Below, in pieces: positions 62,156-64,000 of a stretch of DNA of 64,000 nucleotides. Source of the DNA: Cellulomonas humilata (GTDB lineage Bacteria; Actinomycetota; Actinomycetes; Actinomycetales; Cellulomonadaceae); the NCBI RefSeq assembly GCF_030814415.1, contig NZ_JAUSVB010000003.1:372001-436000 (forward strand), given 5' to 3'. The position numbers and the translations under genes are program-made. The notes beneath the pieces are model-generated. The model saw only the letters and a list, made by a program, of their open reading frames with translations. It did no database searches and was not told the DNA's origin. Each line of letters opens with the position of its first letter. The stretch's first letter is position 1.

Positions 62156-62581
62156 GTGGCCACCAAGATCCGCCTCAAGCGTCTCGGCAAGATCCGCGCT
62201 CCGTACTACCGCATCGTCGTCGCCGACTCGCGCACCAAGCGCGACGGCCGCGTGATCGAGGAGATCGGCAAGTACCACCCCACCGAGGAGCCCTCGTTCA
62301 TCGAGGTCAACTCCGAGCGTGCGCAGTACTGGCTCGGCGTCGGCGCGCAGCCGACCGAGCAGGTCGCCGTGCTCCTCAAGATCACGGGTGACTGGCAGAA
62401 GTTCAAGAACCTCCCCGGCCAGGAGGGCACCCTGCGCACCAAGGCCGACAAGGTCGACCCGAAGGCCGCCATCGACGCCGTCGCGCTCGACGCCGAGAAG
62501 GCCAAGGCGAAGGCGTCCGAGAAGGCTGCCTCGCAGAAGGCCGCTGCTGCCGAGGCTCCCGCCGAGGACGAGCAGGCCTGA
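62156..62581 (+). CDS. rpsP: 30S ribosomal protein bS16
   Basis: A 141-residue bS16: [31 protein letters not shown] and IEEIGKYHP are diagnostic. The core is ~85 residues; the rest is an Ala/Lys/Glu-rich tail ([20 protein letters not shown]), as in other actinobacteria. GTG start with AGGAGAAG 8 nt upstream. The stop shares one base with the next start (TGATG). Confidence 0.96.
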   Translation: MATKIRLKRLGKIRAPYYRIVVADSRTKRDGRVIEEIGKYHPTEEPSFIEVNSERAQYWLGVGAQPTEQVAVLLKITGDWQKFKNLPGQEGTLRTKADKVDPKAAIDAVALDAEKAKAKASEKAASQKAAAAEAPAEDEQA

Positions 62582-62820
62582 TGCTCGCCGACGCTCTCGA
62601 GCACCTGGTGCGTGGCATCGTCGACCACCCGGACGACGTCCGCGTGAACGCGTCGACGCTGCGCCGTGGTGACCTCCTCGAGGTGCGCGTGCACCCCGAC
62701 GACCTCGGCCGCGTCATCGGCCGTGGCGGTCGGACCGCTCGTGCGCTGCGCACCGTCGTCGGCGCGCTCTCGACGGACGGCGCCGTCCGCGTCGACGTCG
62801 TGGACGTCGACCGACGCTGA
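62581..62820 (+). CDS. khpA: KH-domain RNA-binding protein
   Basis: A 79-residue single KH domain protein (YlqC/KhpA). The GxxG loop is in VIGRGGRTARALRTVV. Binds RNA, implicated with KhpB in control of cell division and translation in Firmicutes. Overlaps rpsP by one base. Confidence 0.92.
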   Translation: MLADALEHLVRGIVDHPDDVRVNASTLRRGDLLEVRVHPDDLGRVIGRGGRTARALRTVVGALSTDGAVRVDVVDVDRR

Positions 62821-62830
62821 ACGATCGCGC

Positions 62831-62864
62831 AAGGCCCGGTCCCCTAACCTGGGGACCGGGCCTT
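62831..62864 (+). terminator. Strong hairpin between khpA and rimM
   Basis: Perfect 14-bp stem AAGGCCCGGTCCCC / GGGGACCGGGCCTT, 6-nt loop. It begins 11 nt after the khpA stop and ends 42 nt before rimM, so it can separate rpsP-khpA from rimM-trmD or attenuate read-through. Confidence 0.8.
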
Positions 62865-62906
62865 CGCCATGACCAAACAACCGTGCCCCGATGTGAGGAA
62901 CCCTTC

Positions 62907-63455
62907 ATGCAGCTGACCGTCGCGCGGATCGGCCGTGCACACGGCCTGCGCGGAGAGGTCGCCCTCGACCTGCGCACCGACAACCCCGAGGACCGGTTCG
63001 GCGTCGGCGCGGTGCTCGCCACCGAGCCGGCGGCGCGCGGACCCCTCACCGTGGTGAGCACGCGCACCCAGCAGGACCGCTGGTACGTGACGTTCGCGCA
63101 GATCACCGACCGGACGACGGCCGAGGCGATGCGCGGCACCGAGCTGGTGGTCGAGGAGGACACGTCCGACGAGGACGACGCCTGGTACCCGCACGAGCTC
63201 GCCGGGCTGCGCGCGGAGCACGTGGACGGTCGGGTGCTCGGCGAGATCATCGGCCTCGAGCACCTGCCGGCCCACGACATGCTGGTCCTGCGAGAGCCCG
63301 ACGGCGCCCGCACGCTGATCCCGTTCGTCAAGGTCATCGTGCCGGTCGTCGACGTGGCCGGCGGTCGCGTGGTCCTCGACCCGCCCGGTGGGCTGCTCGC
63401 CTCCGACGCCGCCAACCTGGTCGTGTCCGAGGAGACCGTCGGGGACGACGACTGA
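62907..63455 (+). CDS. rimM: 16S rRNA processing protein RimM
   Basis: A 182-residue Rim[21 protein letters not shown] at the N terminus, [20 protein letters not shown] starting the PRC-barrel domain, and [20 protein letters not shown]. Assists 30S head assembly with S19. The ATG at 62907 follows TGAGGAAC by 6 nt. Confidence 0.94.
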   Translation: MQLTVARIGRAHGLRGEVALDLRTDNPEDRFGVGAVLATEPAARGPLTVVSTRTQQDRWYVTFAQITDRTTAEAMRGTELVVEEDTSDEDDAWYPHELAGLRAEHVDGRVLGEIIGLEHLPAHDMLVLREPDGARTLIPFVKVIVPVVDVAGGRVVLDPPGGLLASDAANLVVSEETVGDDD

Positions 63456-63457
63456 CC

Positions 63458-64000
63458 GTGCGCATCGACGTCGTCTCGATCTTCCCCGAGTACCTCGCAC
63501 CGCTCGAGCTCTCGCTCGTGGGCAAGGCGCGCACGAGCGGGCTGCTCGACCTGCGCGTGCACGACCTGCGGGACTGGACCTCGGACCGGCACCGGACCGT
63601 CGACGACACCCCGTTCGGCGGCGGCGCGGGCATGGTGATGCGCCCCGACGTGTGGGGGACCGCGCTGGACGAGCTGCTCGATGACGACGCCCACCTGCTG
63701 GTGCCGACGCCGTCGGGGGAGCCGTTCACGCAGCGCACCGCCGAGGCGCTCGCCGGAGAGCGCCACCTGGTGCTCGCCTGTGGTCGGTACGAGGGGATCG
63801 ACGCCCGGGTGGCCGAGCACTACCGCGCGCGGGGACGCGTCACCGAGTTCTCCCTCGGCGACTACGTGCTCAACGGCGGCGAGGTGGCTGCGCTGGTCGT
63901 GGTCGAGGCTGTCGCGCGCCTGCTGCCCGGCGTCGTCGGCAACCCGGAGTCGCTGGTCGAGGAGTCGCACGGGGCCGCCGGGCTGCTGGAGTACCCCGTC
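63458..64000 (+). CDS. trmD: tRNA (guanine-N1)-methyltransferase TrmD (5' part)
   Basis: The reading frame runs from the GTG at 63458 ([13 protein letters not shown]) to the right edge; 181 codons of about 230-250 are visible. SPOUT knot motifs [13 protein letters not shown] and [13 protein letters not shown] (AdoMet-binding) are intact, as is the [13 protein letters not shown] substrate segment. Methylates G37 in tRNAs. Two bases separate it from rimM. Confidence 0.95.
   Translation, partial: MRIDVVSIFPEYLAPLELSLVGKARTSGLLDLRVHDLRDWTSDRHRTVDDTPFGGGAGMVMRPDVWGTALDELLDDDAHLLVPTPSGEPFTQRTAEALAGERHLVLACGRYEGIDARVAEHYRARGRVTEFSLGDYVLNGGEVAALVVVEAVARLLPGVVGNPESLVEESHGAAGLLEYPV

Overview
The window is one contiguous piece of a very GC-rich (about 73%) actinobacterial chromosome. 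The order smc - ftsY - amtB - glnK - glnD - ffh - rpsP - KH protein - rimM - trmD, a T-box in front of ileS, an F420 gene set, a GH9 glycosidase and a secreted sugar dehydrogenase with a ricin-type lectin domain all point to Micrococcales, most likely a Cellulomonas-like cellulolytic soil or plant-litter organism. The genus is inferred; the phylum is safe. Coding density is very high and no gap exceeds about 280 bp. I found no tRNA, rRNA, CRISPR array, IS element or prophage.

Layout. 1-4.3 kb: the 3' part of a membrane poly(amino acid) synthetase of the Pls (epsilon-poly-lysine synthetase) type, translationally coupled to a short M1 metallopeptidase. 4.3-12.1 kb: a coenzyme F420 island holding an F420-dependent glucose-6-phosphate-dehydrogenase-like enzyme, CofE, CofC, CofD and a three-gene ABC importer of the proposed F420-0 type; a HhH-GPD DNA repair gene and a zinc metallopeptidase gene lie among them. 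12.3-16.8 kb: a HIT protein, an orphan SOS box/promoter, a NarL-type two-component system, a small membrane protein and a MocR regulator. 17.0-26.2 kb: an operon that reads as a complete reductive pyrimidine catabolic route (beta-ureidopropionase, dihydropyrimidinase, a luciferase-like F420/flavin oxidoreductase, an NMT1/THI5-type ABC importer, a class-III transaminase and a malonic-semialdehyde-reductase-like SDR) without a classical dihydropyrimidine dehydrogenase. 26.2-33.3 kb: a heterodimeric ABC exporter, a second two-component system and a membrane protein. 33.4-38.9 kb: the secreted sugar dehydrogenase, a TipA-like MerR regulator, a HAD phosphatase and a GH9 enzyme. 38.9-43.8 kb: T-box, ileS, folC. 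43.9-48.8 kb: dhaKLM plus a TetR/MFS pair sitting between folC and the DUF4233-ndk pair. 48.8-64 kb: housekeeping genes for chromosome condensation, SRP targeting, nitrogen sensing and ribosome biogenesis, running off the right end inside trmD.

Connections. The F420 island would supply the cofactor that the luciferase-like enzyme of the pyrimidine operon could use for the reduction that dihydropyrimidine dehydrogenase normally performs. The CofC/CofD pair beside an importer, with no Fo synthase in view, suggests scavenging of Fo or a related precursor. Nitrogen themes recur: a well-registered GlnR-box candidate precedes amtB-glnK-glnD, a GlnR-like half site precedes the pyrimidine operon, and GlnD lacks its usual glutamine-sensing ACT domains. 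At least seven genes start 6-8 nt after a TANNNT -10 box, so leaderless transcription appears common.
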